Shown: piece after piece, positions 25,238-33,717 of the stretch
Numbering within the stretch: position 1 is the first letter of the stretch
Layout: the number at the start of each line of letters is the position of its first letter
Origin: a virus
DNA length: 43,857 nucleotides
Reading direction: 5' to 3' (one strand)
Virus record (IMG/VR): IMGVR_UViG_3300034021_000225
Coordinates: 1-43,857 of that record
Notes under the pieces: model-generated
What the model was told of the DNA's origin: nothing
The model's database searches: none
What the model saw: the letters and a program-made list of their open reading frames with translations, nothing else
Program-made: the position numbers and the translations under genes

Positions 25238-27025
25238 TCAGTGGCAGTCCGCCCACGAGAGGCCGCTTTTTGCTTCAGAGGCAAGCGGGACTTTGAGTTT
25301 GTAGTATTCGCCTGCTTGGACGATCGCCCATTCGAGTTGGAATTTGAAGTCATTAATCAGGTGTGGTTGAACAGCGAGTTGAATTTCATCGTGGATCCAT
25401 CCGAGCCATTGGTAATCAATGCCCCATGCGTAACCAAGGTTAGTCAGTTGTTCATAAGTAATGACGTTCCACCGCTTACAAACAATTGCTCCAGCACTTT
25501 GGAGGAGGTAGTTAAGAGCAGCATGTTTCTTGCCTTGGAGCAGGATGGGACGACCATCAAGACCCTTGAGAACATCGGTTGCTGACTTCTTATTAACCAT
25601 GTTAAGAAGATCTTCAAGTCCAGGAATTGCTTCCAAAAACTTAGCACGGATCTCCTTTCCCAATACTGCTGCCTTTTTGTCATCTAGGGATTTATCCAGG
25701 GACACGCCGATCTTCTTATCAGAGGCACCATAGATAAAGGCATACGTCAGGGTTTTAACGTCCTTGCGTGAGCAGCCAACTCGATCAGCATTCTGTTGAT
25801 GAATGTCCCCATTGACAACAACGTCAGCAAAAGCGCCTCCATCAAAATAAGAAAGATAATGACCGAGCATACGAAGCTCCAAGCCAGAAGCATCCGCACC
25901 CACTTGAGCCATCCCTTCACCAGGAAGAAACAATTTACGGCAGCGCGGATCACTACTCGTTTGACCGAGGTTCGGGCGTGAGTGTGCATTACGACCTGTG
26001 TTGGTTGCAAGTTGACATACGTGGTGGATACGCCCCTCTTTAGTGACTACCTTGAGCCAAGCATTAGCACCGTCAGAGAGCTGTCCAAGGGCTTTCTGTA
26101 GTTCAAGGATACGGGCAAAGATCTTAGCCTCTTCCGTATCAATGCCCATCAATACTCCTTCATCAATCTTGGGGCGGCCACTGTCGGTAAACACCTCAGG
26201 TTGCCATCCCCTCCACGTCATGAAAGCCCAGCCGATGTGATCGCGGCTTGTGGGATTGAACTCCTTAAGTTTTGTAAATGGAGCATCCTTGATGTAACCA
26301 CGTGTTGCGTTGGGACGTTTGGGTGTCATCTGTCCCCCATCAACATACGGAAAGGTTTCCCGCATTTGATCTGCTAGTTGATCCATCTCTGTTCGGAGAG
26401 TGGCTTCTAACTTTTGAGCAGCAACAATATCGAAGGGCCAGCCAGATACTTCTTGTTTAGCCATGATGGTGGCCAAGTCGTGCTCCAACCTAATGGAGTC
26501 TTCATACCGGATAAGGCGATCCTTCTGCCCCATCAATTGAAAGAGAGAATCACAGACGTGAACATCTTGCTCACAGTAATCCTCCATTTCCTGGGACCAG
26601 TCAGCCCAGTCCGTGGTCTTACCAAACTCACCCTTGTAATCACCAAGACGATAGCCCCATGATTCCAATGAGTGCCTACCAAATAGTTTAGGCGGCATCC
26701 CTATTGGCTTCTTACGAAAGTCCCTAGAAAGAATGTCCGGGTAGAACATCCTGCTGAGGATCAGAGTGTCGAATAGGGTGGCTTTGGTTTGGAAGAACGG
26801 GTAGATTTGTTGTATAACTGGTATGTCAAAGCCAACAATATTATGGCCGATGAGAACATCAGCCTCTTGGAGAAGGGTAATACCATTGGTTACAGAATTA
26901 GAAGAACCTGTGTCGTTAAAGCGAAACACCTCTCCACTGTCAATGTCTTTAGCAACAATACAGTGGATACAGTCAAGCCCCTGACGGGGCAGGCCGTTGG
27001 TTTCAATGTCGAAGAGAAGTCTCAT
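25238..27025 (-). CDS. DNA polymerase, family A (T7 gp5-like)
   Basis: 595 aa, with 3'-5' exonuclease and polymerase domains. Exonuclease: Asp6/Glu8 in FDIETNGL, IGHNIVGFDIP. Polymerase: motif A ADASGLELRMLGH, motif B RKDVKTLTYAFIYGA, motif C WIHDEIQ. The residue equivalent to E. coli Phe762 / T7 Tyr526 is Tyr, as in T7. It is about 110 residues shorter than T7 gp5 (704 aa), so a full T7-type thioredoxin-binding loop is probably absent, and no thioredoxin gene is seen. It follows the 106-aa gene with a 4-bp overlap. Confidence 0.95.
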   Translation of the reverse strand: MRLLFDIETNGLPRQGLDCIHCIVAKDIDSGEVFRFNDTGSSNSVTNGITLLQEADVLIGHNIVGFDIPVIQQIYPFFQTKATLFDTLILSRMFYPDILSRDFRKKPIGMPPKLFGRHSLESWGYRLGDYKGEFGKTTDWADWSQEMEDYCEQDVHVCDSLFQLMGQKDRLIRYEDSIRLEHDLATIMAKQEVSGWPFDIVAAQKLEATLRTEMDQLADQMRETFPYVDGGQMTPKRPNATRGYIKDAPFTKLKEFNPTSRDHIGWAFMTWRGWQPEVFTDSGRPKIDEGVLMGIDTEEAKIFARILELQKALGQLSDGANAWLKVVTKEGRIHHVCQLATNTGRNAHSRPNLGQTSSDPRCRKLFLPGEGMAQVGADASGLELRMLGHYLSYFDGGAFADVVVNGDIHQQNADRVGCSRKDVKTLTYAFIYGASDKKIGVSLDKSLDDKKAAVLGKEIRAKFLEAIPGLEDLLNMVNKKSATDVLKGLDGRPILLQGKKHAALNYLLQSAGAIVCKRWNVITYEQLTNLGYAWGIDYQWLGWIHDEIQLAVQPHLINDFKFQLEWAIVQAGEYYKLKVPLASEAKSGLSWADCH

Positions 27026-27342
27026 TCGGGCAGGGCCTCCAGTGCGCGGCGGATGGTTTCAAAAGTAACGTTGTCAATTTCTTCACAGTTGCCAACTTGC
27101 CGCAGTGCTTGTAACGCCTGCTCCTTCAAGCTCGGGGGCTTGGGGCGACGGGCGGCGCGGAGATCGGACGCTTCAAGCCCCCAGTCATCCATCAGCGCAC
27201 AGCACGCCTCCAGCTCCTGGTCGGCACCCCATTGGGCGGCGGCTTTGGCAACTTGCTGCGACCATGCACCCGTCGGGTTTTGAAAAGCCTTGTCGTACCA
27301 CTGCTGCACCAGCTCTGGCGGTGGGGTGATGAGGTTAGTCAT
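27022..27342 (-). CDS. Cyanophage-type MTNxITPPPEL protein, 106 aa
   Basis: The start MTNLITPPPELVQQWYDKA is familiar from small proteins shared by cyanophages and marine cyanobacteria (recall, not checked). Helical middle (DQELEACCALMDDWG) and basic linker (RAARRPKPPSLKEQALQAL). The gene is visibly richer in G+C than its neighbours between about 27,100 and 27,340, which suggests a recent horizontal origin. Start chosen at 27342, overlapping the previous stop by ATGA; the longer ORF adds an Arg-rich shadow. Function unknown. Confidence 0.75.
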   Translation of the reverse strand: MTNLITPPPELVQQWYDKAFQNPTGAWSQQVAKAAAQWGADQELEACCALMDDWGLEASDLRAARRPKPPSLKEQALQALRQVGNCEEIDNVTFETIRRALEALPE

Positions 27343-27497
27343 GACCAATTGCCGGGTTCTTCCCGGTCGAGAAGTTCTTGTGTCTCGGCGGAGGGTGTAC
27401 CGCATTCTTCGCAGAACCAGCCACCAGGAATCATTTCACTGTAAATGAAAACGTTCCATCCACACGTAATACAAACCTCATCAGAATCCACATTCAT
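27339..27497 (-). CDS. Small zinc-ribbon protein, 52 aa
   Basis: Read from the gap between primase-helicase and the 106-aa gene. It encodes two CxxC knuckles, VCITCGW and WFCEECGTPSAE, 18 residues apart, typical of a zinc ribbon. It ends REEPGNWS with its TGA overlapping the next ATG (ATGA). The start at 27497 (MNVDSDEV) overlaps the primase end by 17 bp; GTG at 27491 is an alternative. Probably binds nucleic acid or protein; function unknown. Confidence 0.72.
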   Translation of the reverse strand: MNVDSDEVCITCGWNVFIYSEMIPGGWFCEECGTPSAETQELLDREEPGNWS

Positions 27498-29091
27498 AGT
27501 CATCGTCATTGTTTTGGGTGGTTGGCTTGAAGGCAGTGGTGAGGTCTTCCGTCATTCTACCAGTAGATCCGTTAAACGCAATGGTTCCAGCCTGTCCAGT
27601 TTGCCCGTTGAAACGGTTCTTAAGGACTCGGATGTTGGCCATGTTGTCCCCTGCGGATAGGTTACGTTCCAGCGCAATCACCATATCGGATAGCTGGACA
27701 ATCGAGTGAGACCCCCTAAGTTGCCCAAGGCTGACCTGTTGGCCATCCTCGTGCCCCTTGTCACCCTGAGGGCGCTTCAGGTGGCTGATCAAGAGCATCC
27801 CAATGCCAGTCTCCTCCACAAAGGAACGGAGCTTGGTCATGGTTACATCAATGAGCTTACGTTCGTCATGACTCTCATTGCCGGACATAAGAATAGATAG
27901 GTGGTCCAGAATAATCCAACCAACCTCCTTGGCAAGGGCCATAAAACGACAATCGCTAAGAATGCTGTCAGGATCCACAGACCCAAAGCCATCACGTAGA
28001 TATACGCTACCGGTGCCCAAAGAAGCATCAAAAGCCCTCTTAAGATCTTCCTCAGGCAATTCATTGTTTAGATGAAGTGGTTTGTTGGCTTTTACCGACA
28101 TTAACCGTAGAGCAGTGCGTTGAAGACTTTCCTCAAGGGCAATGTAGCCAACCTTCTCGCCTTGATCGACAAGTGATTGAGCTATCTCGCCGCAGAAGGT
28201 GCTCTTACCCACGCCTGACCCGGCTGTGATCGTGACAAGTTCTCCCCTCCTAAGACCACTAGTGATACTGTCAAGAGCAGTAAAGGGCCAATTAGCATCC
28301 CGACCATGAAGAGGCCGAGTTGCCAAGGTGAAGAGATCTCGTCCATCAATGACGGTCTTGGGACTAAATGGTTTCTTGTTCCATAGGACAGCGGAATTGA
28401 TTGCTTCGTAGTCCTTAGCAATGAGGGCTTCGTTGGCATCCTTGTAGGAATCAAGCCGCGCAATGAATAGTCGATCATGTGGAAACAAACTGGCACAGTC
28501 TTGTGCTGCCTGTTGTCCAGCATCATCATTATCAAAGAAAAGGATGATTGATTCAAACCCCATGAGCCACTTCAATTGATGTTGAAGAGACTTCTTAGCT
28601 CCTGCTGCTCCATTAGGGAGACTAACAACAGGCCAGGTCTGACGCAACTGGAACACACTAAGGCAATCCAGTTCCCCTTCGGTGATGACTATTTCCTTAC
28701 CACGTCCCCATAGTTGTTGGCCAAAGAGAGTGTGGTCTTCGTTCTTTCCTGTCCACCTAAAGTCCTTCTCTGCGTCCCGACTTTTATAGGCTACCAATTG
28801 GCCAGCCTGTGAGTAATAAGGGAAACGGAGAGTCTTGGAGTCATGGTCATATCGAACGTTGAACTTCTTCAAGGTATCTTCCCTTAGGTTTCTACCCTTG
28901 AGAGGAACAAAGTCCCCAGTAAAGTTCATGAGAGAGGTGCGGGTTGGAATGATGGGTGATGTGTCGTCCCCATGTTCATAGTGGAGGCAGGAAAAGCAAT
29001 GCCCATGTCCGTCAGTATAACGAGCAAGGGCATCACTACTACCACAACTAGGACATGGTTCGTGCCTAAGAAACTCGCTCTCGGAGTGCAT
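27481..29091 (-). CDS. DNA primase-helicase (T7 gp4-like)
   Basis: 536 aa. N-terminal zinc-binding domain with Cys13, Cys16, Cys32, Cys35 (EPCPSCGSS...HCFSC), TOPRIM primase domain (VITEGELDCLS, FFDNDDAGQQAA), then a RecA-type helicase with Walker A GSGVGKST, WIILDHLS (motif B) and LISHLKRP. The acidic C-terminus ends DDDYECGF with terminal Phe, like the T7 gp4 tail that contacts the polymerase. It unwinds the fork and lays primers on the lagging strand. Confidence 0.95.
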   Translation of the reverse strand: MHSESEFLRHEPCPSCGSSDALARYTDGHGHCFSCLHYEHGDDTSPIIPTRTSLMNFTGDFVPLKGRNLREDTLKKFNVRYDHDSKTLRFPYYSQAGQLVAYKSRDAEKDFRWTGKNEDHTLFGQQLWGRGKEIVITEGELDCLSVFQLRQTWPVVSLPNGAAGAKKSLQHQLKWLMGFESIILFFDNDDAGQQAAQDCASLFPHDRLFIARLDSYKDANEALIAKDYEAINSAVLWNKKPFSPKTVIDGRDLFTLATRPLHGRDANWPFTALDSITSGLRRGELVTITAGSGVGKSTFCGEIAQSLVDQGEKVGYIALEESLQRTALRLMSVKANKPLHLNNELPEEDLKRAFDASLGTGSVYLRDGFGSVDPDSILSDCRFMALAKEVGWIILDHLSILMSGNESHDERKLIDVTMTKLRSFVEETGIGMLLISHLKRPQGDKGHEDGQQVSLGQLRGSHSIVQLSDMVIALERNLSAGDNMANIRVLKNRFNGQTGQAGTIAFNGSTGRMTEDLTTAFKPTTQNNDDDYECGF

Positions 29092-29293
29092 GTCGAACCG
29101 ATTCAGCAGCGTTGGTCATTGAAGCATGATAAGCCATCCAATCTTCAAGCTCATCAATAATCAACTTGGCAATGTCATCAGGAGTAATTTCCTTTGTATG
29201 AACATAGTCCAGGCATTCAACAAGAGTGTCAGCAAAGTGCTCACCAAGTTGCTTAAGGATTTGTTCCTTAGTTGCCGTTGCAGTTAGAATCAT
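29066..29293 (-). CDS. Hypothetical helical protein, 75 aa
   Basis: From the ATG at 29293 (MILTATATKEQILKQLGEHF) the protein is entirely helical and acidic, with TPDDIAKLIIDELEDWMAYH near the middle. It overlaps endonuclease I by 26 bp and the primase start by 26 bp in other frames, a compact arrangement typical of translational coupling. Function unknown; it lies in the replication module. Confidence 0.75.
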   Translation of the reverse strand: MILTATATKEQILKQLGEHFADTLVECLDYVHTKEITPDDIAKLIIDELEDWMAYHASMTNAAESVRHALRERVS

Positions 29294-29645
29294 CGAACCA
29301 ATCAAGTGGAATAGCGTGGAAAGGTGCCCACAAGAAACCATTTTTTTCTGCCCACATAGCGTAGGTAGTTTTACTGGTCTTTGTAAGCGTGTTTAGGGGT
29401 TGTTGGAAGACAAGTCGAATATCAAGATGTGGATGTTGCTTCTTTACGGCAAGCATCTTCCTTCGATCTTCTGGTTTGAAATAACCCTTGGCTTCCAAGA
29501 TTACCCCATTGGGCAAGATAAAGTCTGGTGTATAGACAGCAGACAGTGTGTAGTTGAGCTTTAGAGTTTCATATTCAAACTGGTGCCCATTCAGTTCAAA
29601 CCACCGTGCCAACCTTTCTTCAAGACGGGAACGGTATACTGGCAT
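29268..29645 (-). CDS. Endonuclease I, Holliday-junction resolvase (T7 gp3-like)
   Basis: 125 aa. Catalytic pattern of T7 endonuclease I: an N-terminal Glu (RSRLEERLA, Glu9/Glu10), Asp41 in YTPDFILPNG, then Glu51-x-Lys53 in ILEAKGYF. The Asp-to-Glu spacing (10) and ExK equal those of T7 gp3 (Asp55, Glu65, Lys67). It resolves branched DNA before packaging and helps to break host DNA. It starts on the TAATG shared with the 47-aa gene. Confidence 0.93.
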   Translation of the reverse strand: MPVYRSRLEERLARWFELNGHQFEYETLKLNYTLSAVYTPDFILPNGVILEAKGYFKPEDRRKMLAVKKQHPHLDIRLVFQQPLNTLTKTSKTTYAMWAEKNGFLWAPFHAIPLDWFDDSNCNGN

Positions 29646-29788
29646 TATCCTGCCCTAAGATCCTCTAACCAATCTTCAAGGTTCTGGATCTGTCGATCAA
29701 TCTCATACCGTTTGGGTTCGGTATAATCATACATCAACATCTCTTCTTCAAGATCAGCAATGCGTTCCAAGACTGCGTACTTATCCAT
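29645..29788 (-). CDS. Small acidic coiled-coil protein, 47 aa
   Basis: Fills the gap between SSB and endonuclease I: ATG at 29788 right after the SSB stop, stop in TAATG overlapping the endonuclease start. The sequence MDKYAVLERIADLEEEML ... RQIQNLEDWLEDLRAG is a charged two-helix coiled coil. Composition and exact fit with both neighbours support it as a real gene. Function unknown. Confidence 0.75.
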   Translation of the reverse strand: MDKYAVLERIADLEEEMLMYDYTEPKRYEIDRQIQNLEDWLEDLRAG

Positions 29789-29790
29789 GA

Positions 29791-30369
29791 TCAGAAGGGT
29801 ACGTCGTCTTCGTCATAACCAACGGGACCTTCCCCTGGATCTTCATTAGGTTCAAAGCTGGGGCTACCAGTTTTAAAACCTTCTGACTTACCAAAGAGAG
29901 CTGCCACGCTGCTTTCATCCAGGCCGCCGCTATCAGAACCTCCGCCGCTAACCAGCTTGAGAACCTGTGCGCCACGTACCTTGAGGGAACAACCCACCTT
30001 GGCTCCGAACACATAAGGCTTCAGATCAATGATGAGTTTAACAACAGTGCCCTTCCAGATCTGAGTATCGAGATCAATGGGAACACCATCAGTATCCACC
30101 CAAGGGAACATAGGGCTGGAACTGTCGCCACCATACGACACCTTGACCATTCCCTCATCATCCCACTTGGGGAGTTCAGCAGAGAACCGCTTGCCTGCCA
30201 TCTTGTTCTTGCCCCATTCAAGGGCTTGTTCATAGACAGCATCAAACTTAGGAATCTCTTCCTCAGGAATACGGAATCCAATGGTACAGTTATTAAACTT
30301 ACCAGAAGGAACCAAGGCGTTGATGTACCCTTCAAGGGTGGTGGTGATAATAAAGCGAGAGTCAGACAT
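29791..30369 (-). CDS. Single-stranded DNA-binding protein (T7 gp2.5-like)
   Basis: 192 aa from MSDSRFIITTTLEGYINALV; the 15 codons upstream are not conserved-looking. An OB-fold-like core (GTVVKLIIDLKPYVFGAKVG, CSLKVRGAQVLKLVS) is followed by a Gly/Ser linker and an acidic tail ending GYDEDDVPF. The terminal Phe on an acidic tail is the T7 gp2.5 hallmark used to contact polymerase and helicase. It coats single strands during replication and recombination. Confidence 0.92.
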   Translation of the reverse strand: MSDSRFIITTTLEGYINALVPSGKFNNCTIGFRIPEEEIPKFDAVYEQALEWGKNKMAGKRFSAELPKWDDEGMVKVSYGGDSSSPMFPWVDTDGVPIDLDTQIWKGTVVKLIIDLKPYVFGAKVGCSLKVRGAQVLKLVSGGGSDSGGLDESSVAALFGKSEGFKTGSPSFEPNEDPGEGPVGYDEDDVPF

Positions 30370-30577
30370 TTTTGGTGATTTGTTCGTGGGTAGCGGAAAG
30401 AGAAAGATGATCAATCAAGTTGTCATCCAACAGTAGGTCAGCTTTGGTGGCCAGGTACTGGACGTACTCAGGTATCCAACGAAGACCATACTCAATGTTG
30501 AACTGTTCAGCCAACTCCAGCGCATACGCATCAGAGGGGATGATAAAGTCCATCAACAAGGATTCGGTGTCAGTCAT
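30362..30577 (-). CDS. Hypothetical acidic protein, 71 aa
   Basis: MTDTESLLMDFIIPSDAYALE, then helical LAEQFNIEYGLRWIPEYVQY. It overlaps the SSB start and the preceding gene by 8 bp each, consistent with an operon of coupled small genes between RNA polymerase and SSB. T7 has small host-interaction genes in this area, but no family is recognised here. Confidence 0.75.
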   Translation of the reverse strand: MTDTESLLMDFIIPSDAYALELAEQFNIEYGLRWIPEYVQYLATKADLLLDDNLIDHLSLSATHEQITKNV

Positions 30578-30830
30578 CTTTCAGTACACCTTCGATGTTG
30601 CCATAGGTTTCATCGTAGGCTTCAAGACATTGCATTGCCTCACTGCCAGAAATAGCTTCCAATAGGAAGGTACACTCGGCAAAGGTACGACAAAGGAAAT
30701 CAGCAAAGGATTCAGTAATGAAATCCTCTTCCTCATTCTCCTGTTCTGCTAGCCATTCTTCTTCGTAGTTCTCCACCACAGAAGTGTGAATGCCAAGCCT
30801 TTCAGCAATGTCTGGAATTGAATAATCCAT
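30570..30830 (-). CDS. Hypothetical protein with HTH-like N-terminus, 86 aa
   Basis: The start at 30830 overlaps the RNA polymerase stop (TGATG). Residues 1-28 (MDYSIPDIAERLGIHTSVVE) have the spacing of a helix-turn-helix, followed by an acidic helical region (EEEWLAEQENEEEDF) and LCRTFAECTFLLEAISG. Negative charge is high for a DNA binder, so mimicry or protein binding is equally possible. Coupled translation with RNA polymerase suggests a role in the transcription switch (inference). Confidence 0.7.
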   Translation of the reverse strand: MDYSIPDIAERLGIHTSVVENYEEEWLAEQENEEEDFITESFADFLCRTFAECTFLLEAISGSEAMQCLEAYDETYGNIEGVLKDD

Positions 30831-33166
30831 CAGCAAAAGAAGTAGGAGGATTGTTGGACATCGTTGATGTCAAGAGTATTTAACATGACACTCTCATCAA
30901 AGTCAACCCCCAGCTGCCTGGACCAATCCTTAAGAATTGGCTGTGAGTAGATTTCGACAAACTTGTCCCGGATCGCACTGCCCATGTCATCCATGTCACA
31001 GGAACGACCCAACACGCAGTCATGTATCACGGTAAAGGGCCTGTCCCATTCAGCAAAGACCAGATGAAGCAGAGCAGCATCCAGACTGTGAATAAGATTA
31101 GGGCTTGCTGCTGTCTTGGCCTTTTGTAGGTCAATCTGTCGTTCTTCCCAATCTTTTAGTAGGTAAGAAGCAATTTGCTCACCCAATAATTTAGTCCGAA
31201 CCCTCTCCGACTCATTGCGTCGATACTCCTGAATAACGGGAAATCCAGATGGTGTTATCCACTCAATTGTTGTTGCCCCTGATTTGATGCGTTCCCCAGC
31301 AGCCTTCTGGATAAATTCCATTGACCGACAAGGACCATCAAATACTTTCCTCACACCATAACGGTAGATGGCCTTTACAATCATCTGTAATTCACCCTTT
31401 TCAAGTTCGACACCTTTGAGTTCCTGACGGATGTAATCCCTCGCACTGTTTTCCGTCACCCCGTAAGGCGTAGTCATAACAGTGCGCTTGGTTACTTTTC
31501 TGCTGATGTGATCGTGAAGATGCTCAGGAAGAATCTCCTTTGCCTTCTCCGCGACAATCTTATACCCGTCAGAAGGTTTGTCAGTGGGAACAACATTAAC
31601 CATTTCAGCAGCAGTCCTATCCAATGCCAATGCTGACAAATGTTGAAGACCTGAACAAGTAGCATCAACAGACACAGGAAGACCAGAAGTCTTCTTAGTT
31701 CCCTTGATGACACATTGATCATACTCCAACACAGCAGCAATAAAACACCAAGGTTCTTCTACTGATGACCACTCAGAGATTGTACCCTCAGGATCATTAG
31801 CAAGATGACTCAAGAAATCATGGTTCTTAACGACCCAATCAATTCTTTCATTCATTGGTGCTTTATCCAGTCCATAAGTAGTAGCAACCTGAAAGGCTAA
31901 CCACCACTCATTAACTGGTCCTTCCTCTTGAAAATAAATAAGACTCTTGTCAAAGTCTGTTCCTTGAGGACTAAGGCTAGTTGGTATTGGATATACCCTT
32001 CCCCTAAAGTCAAATGACCAGGGAATCCAGAAGGTATCTTTCTTGTACTTGTTGGCTACGTACAGGGCTTCAGTTGTCCTGTAATTCTTCTGTGCCAGAG
32101 CTGAGTTTTGATCTTCAATTTCAGTTCTCATTCTCCGATAGGCAAGTTTATCCTCTTCCGAGGCACTTTCCCATGGCTCTGGCTTTGGCGGTGGGGGCGT
32201 GGGCTCCTCCGCTCGGAACTTACCCACAGTGATGCGGTGTTCCATACAGAAGTTGGCCAGCTCAAGAACCCTGTCGTTGATTCGATAGGGCACCTTCTGG
32301 AGCAGGTTCAGCATGACGAGGGCCTTGCTGTCCTGTAATAACAGCCACCTTCTCGGAATCCTAGTCCTGATCAGCTTTGTCAGCTTCCTAAGGTCATTGG
32401 TCAGATAGCCACCTTTAAAGTCCGCTGTCCAGTCGTTTGGTTCACACAGCATGGGCCACATACAACCAGCAAACGCCTCAGCCTGCGCTAGGAGCGCCTC
32501 CTTGGCCCTTAAAAACTCCGGTTGGTACTCCAGGTAGGTCACCCGTTCGCTTGGCCCATTAACGGCCATCCTGGTGGTCACCCACCCAGTAGCAACCGAC
32601 AACCGATCCAGCAACCACCCTCCAACAAGGTGCCGAACGCTGGTAGGCCACCGCAATGGCTCAACATCATTACGACGCATCACCGCCCGGTAACGCTGAA
32701 CCTTGTAGGAATAACCTTTGTGATCGTGGATGTGTAGCCGCGCCTTGTTAAATAACTCAGGATGCTTACCACAAAATTGATCCAACATCACTTGATGGTA
32801 GACCAACGTTCCAATATGGGTAGTAGCAGCTACATAAGTAAGACGTTCAATTCTCCTTACACCAAGAATATCAAGGACACCTTTTGCTGTAATAAGAGCT
32901 AACACAGAAGGGTCACAATCCTTGATAGGTAAGACAGCCTGAGCCTTCTCCTGAACCCATCCCTGACTCACACGATGAAGCTTACTGCTGATCTCATTAG
33001 TGATAAGCTCAAGCCCCTTGTTAATAAAGGCTGACCCATAAACCGTAGAGCTAGCATAACAGCGATCTTCAGCAGTCCTAGTCCTTTCCCTAAGGCGTTT
33101 AATCGCTTCACTCCTTGCATCAAGTTCTCGCTGTAATTGTCGGGCGAGTTGCTCAGTTGTTGCCAT
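30830..33166 (-). CDS. Single-subunit RNA polymerase (T7 gp1-like)
   Basis: 778 aa against 883 in T7; the shortening is mainly N-terminal. Catalytic motifs: VDATCSGLQHLSALAL (T7 Asp537 region), RKVTKRTVMTTPYGV (Lys631/Tyr639 region) and VIHDCVLGRSCDM (Asp812 region). Also DFRGRVYPIPTSLSPQG. The C-terminus ends YFFC, an aromatic end comparable to the T7 FAFA foot. It transcribes middle and late phage genes from its own promoters; a candidate promoter lies inside this gene at 32335-32354. It starts 7 bp after the 108-aa gene. Confidence 0.97.
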   Translation of the reverse strand: MATTEQLARQLQRELDARSEAIKRLRERTRTAEDRCYASSTVYGSAFINKGLELITNEISSKLHRVSQGWVQEKAQAVLPIKDCDPSVLALITAKGVLDILGVRRIERLTYVAATTHIGTLVYHQVMLDQFCGKHPELFNKARLHIHDHKGYSYKVQRYRAVMRRNDVEPLRWPTSVRHLVGGWLLDRLSVATGWVTTRMAVNGPSERVTYLEYQPEFLRAKEALLAQAEAFAGCMWPMLCEPNDWTADFKGGYLTNDLRKLTKLIRTRIPRRWLLLQDSKALVMLNLLQKVPYRINDRVLELANFCMEHRITVGKFRAEEPTPPPPKPEPWESASEEDKLAYRRMRTEIEDQNSALAQKNYRTTEALYVANKYKKDTFWIPWSFDFRGRVYPIPTSLSPQGTDFDKSLIYFQEEGPVNEWWLAFQVATTYGLDKAPMNERIDWVVKNHDFLSHLANDPEGTISEWSSVEEPWCFIAAVLEYDQCVIKGTKKTSGLPVSVDATCSGLQHLSALALDRTAAEMVNVVPTDKPSDGYKIVAEKAKEILPEHLHDHISRKVTKRTVMTTPYGVTENSARDYIRQELKGVELEKGELQMIVKAIYRYGVRKVFDGPCRSMEFIQKAAGERIKSGATTIEWITPSGFPVIQEYRRNESERVRTKLLGEQIASYLLKDWEERQIDLQKAKTAASPNLIHSLDAALLHLVFAEWDRPFTVIHDCVLGRSCDMDDMGSAIRDKFVEIYSQPILKDWSRQLGVDFDESVMLNTLDINDVQQSSYFFC
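32335..32354 (-). promoter_or_regulatory. Candidate phage RNA polymerase promoter (copy within RNAP gene)
   Basis: The 20 bases GAGAAGGTGGCTGTTATTAC (minus strand) occur here, inside the RNA polymerase gene around codon 270 (encoding RRWLLLQ), and again exactly at 38064-38083 after the terminase gene, in the same orientation. Flanks do not match. In cyanophage Syn5 the two reported phage promoters lie in these same two places (established knowledge), although the sequence differs. Promoter function here is inference. Confidence 0.6.
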
Positions 33167-33173
33167 ACGTTGC

Positions 33174-33500
33174 TCAGGATTCAGGTAATGGTTGATGTTT
33201 AATCAGTTCCCTAGCATTACGAATGATCATAATCCTAGACACAATCTTAACTAGTTCCTGGGTACTCTCAGCCTCCTCCTCAGCTCCATCCAATCCTAAC
33301 TGTGCCAAAAGTAACTCCTCGGGGTGTACATCAGGAAGAGCAGTGATTTCTCCTGTTTCCATATCCTTTTCATGGGTAGCTAATACATCCCCGTGCGCCT
33401 CTAACCTAGACCCAAGATCAATTAATCTATCCAGACTACAATGCAACAACTCATAAAGCTGTGCCTCATAATCATCCTGCGTGTACGATTTCCAGCCCAT
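33174..33500 (-). CDS. Hypothetical acidic early protein, 108 aa
   Basis: From MGWKSYTQDDYEAQLYELL (33500) the protein is helical with an acidic C-terminal half (PEELLLAQLGLDGAEEEAES) and a final VKIVSRIMIIRNARELIKHQ helix. A longer frame begins at 33545 inside the preceding gene but looks non-native. It lies directly upstream of RNA polymerase, the position of T7 gp0.7-type host-takeover genes, but no kinase motif is visible. Function unknown. Confidence 0.72.
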   Translation of the reverse strand: MGWKSYTQDDYEAQLYELLHCSLDRLIDLGSRLEAHGDVLATHEKDMETGEITALPDVHPEELLLAQLGLDGAEEEAESTQELVKIVSRIMIIRNARELIKHQPLPES

Positions 33501-33717
33501 TAATTTGAGGATAACGTGATGCCTTGTTAAAGGCTTGATAAGCAAGAACAGTAGCTAACCCTTTCTTATTAAGGTAGCTATATTGTTTGATGTTGTTGCG
33601 TTTGGCAAGTTTTCTAAGTTGCCTCCAAGTAAGAACATCAGCAAGGTGCCCCGCTAATTGCTCTGGGTTGGGTAGGTGTTGACGGCTGGTGATACGCAAA
33701 GCGGATTCGAAGTCCAT
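33472..33717 (-). CDS. Early protein with SAP/Rho-N-like motif, 81 aa
   Basis: The central LTWRQLRKLAKRNNIKQYSY followed by LNKKGLATVLAYQ has the pattern of SAP or Rho N-terminal helix-extended-helix modules (L-x-x-L-R-x-L-A-x-x-x-x-I-x-x-Y-S...K-x-x-L), which bind DNA or RNA. The N-terminal 30 residues are coded in DNA that also encodes the end of the 68-aa gene (64-bp overlap), an unusually long overlap for this genome. Function inferred as nucleic-acid binding only. Confidence 0.7.
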   Translation of the reverse strand: MDFESALRITSRQHLPNPEQLAGHLADVLTWRQLRKLAKRNNIKQYSYLNKKGLATVLAYQAFNKASRYPQINGLEIVHAG

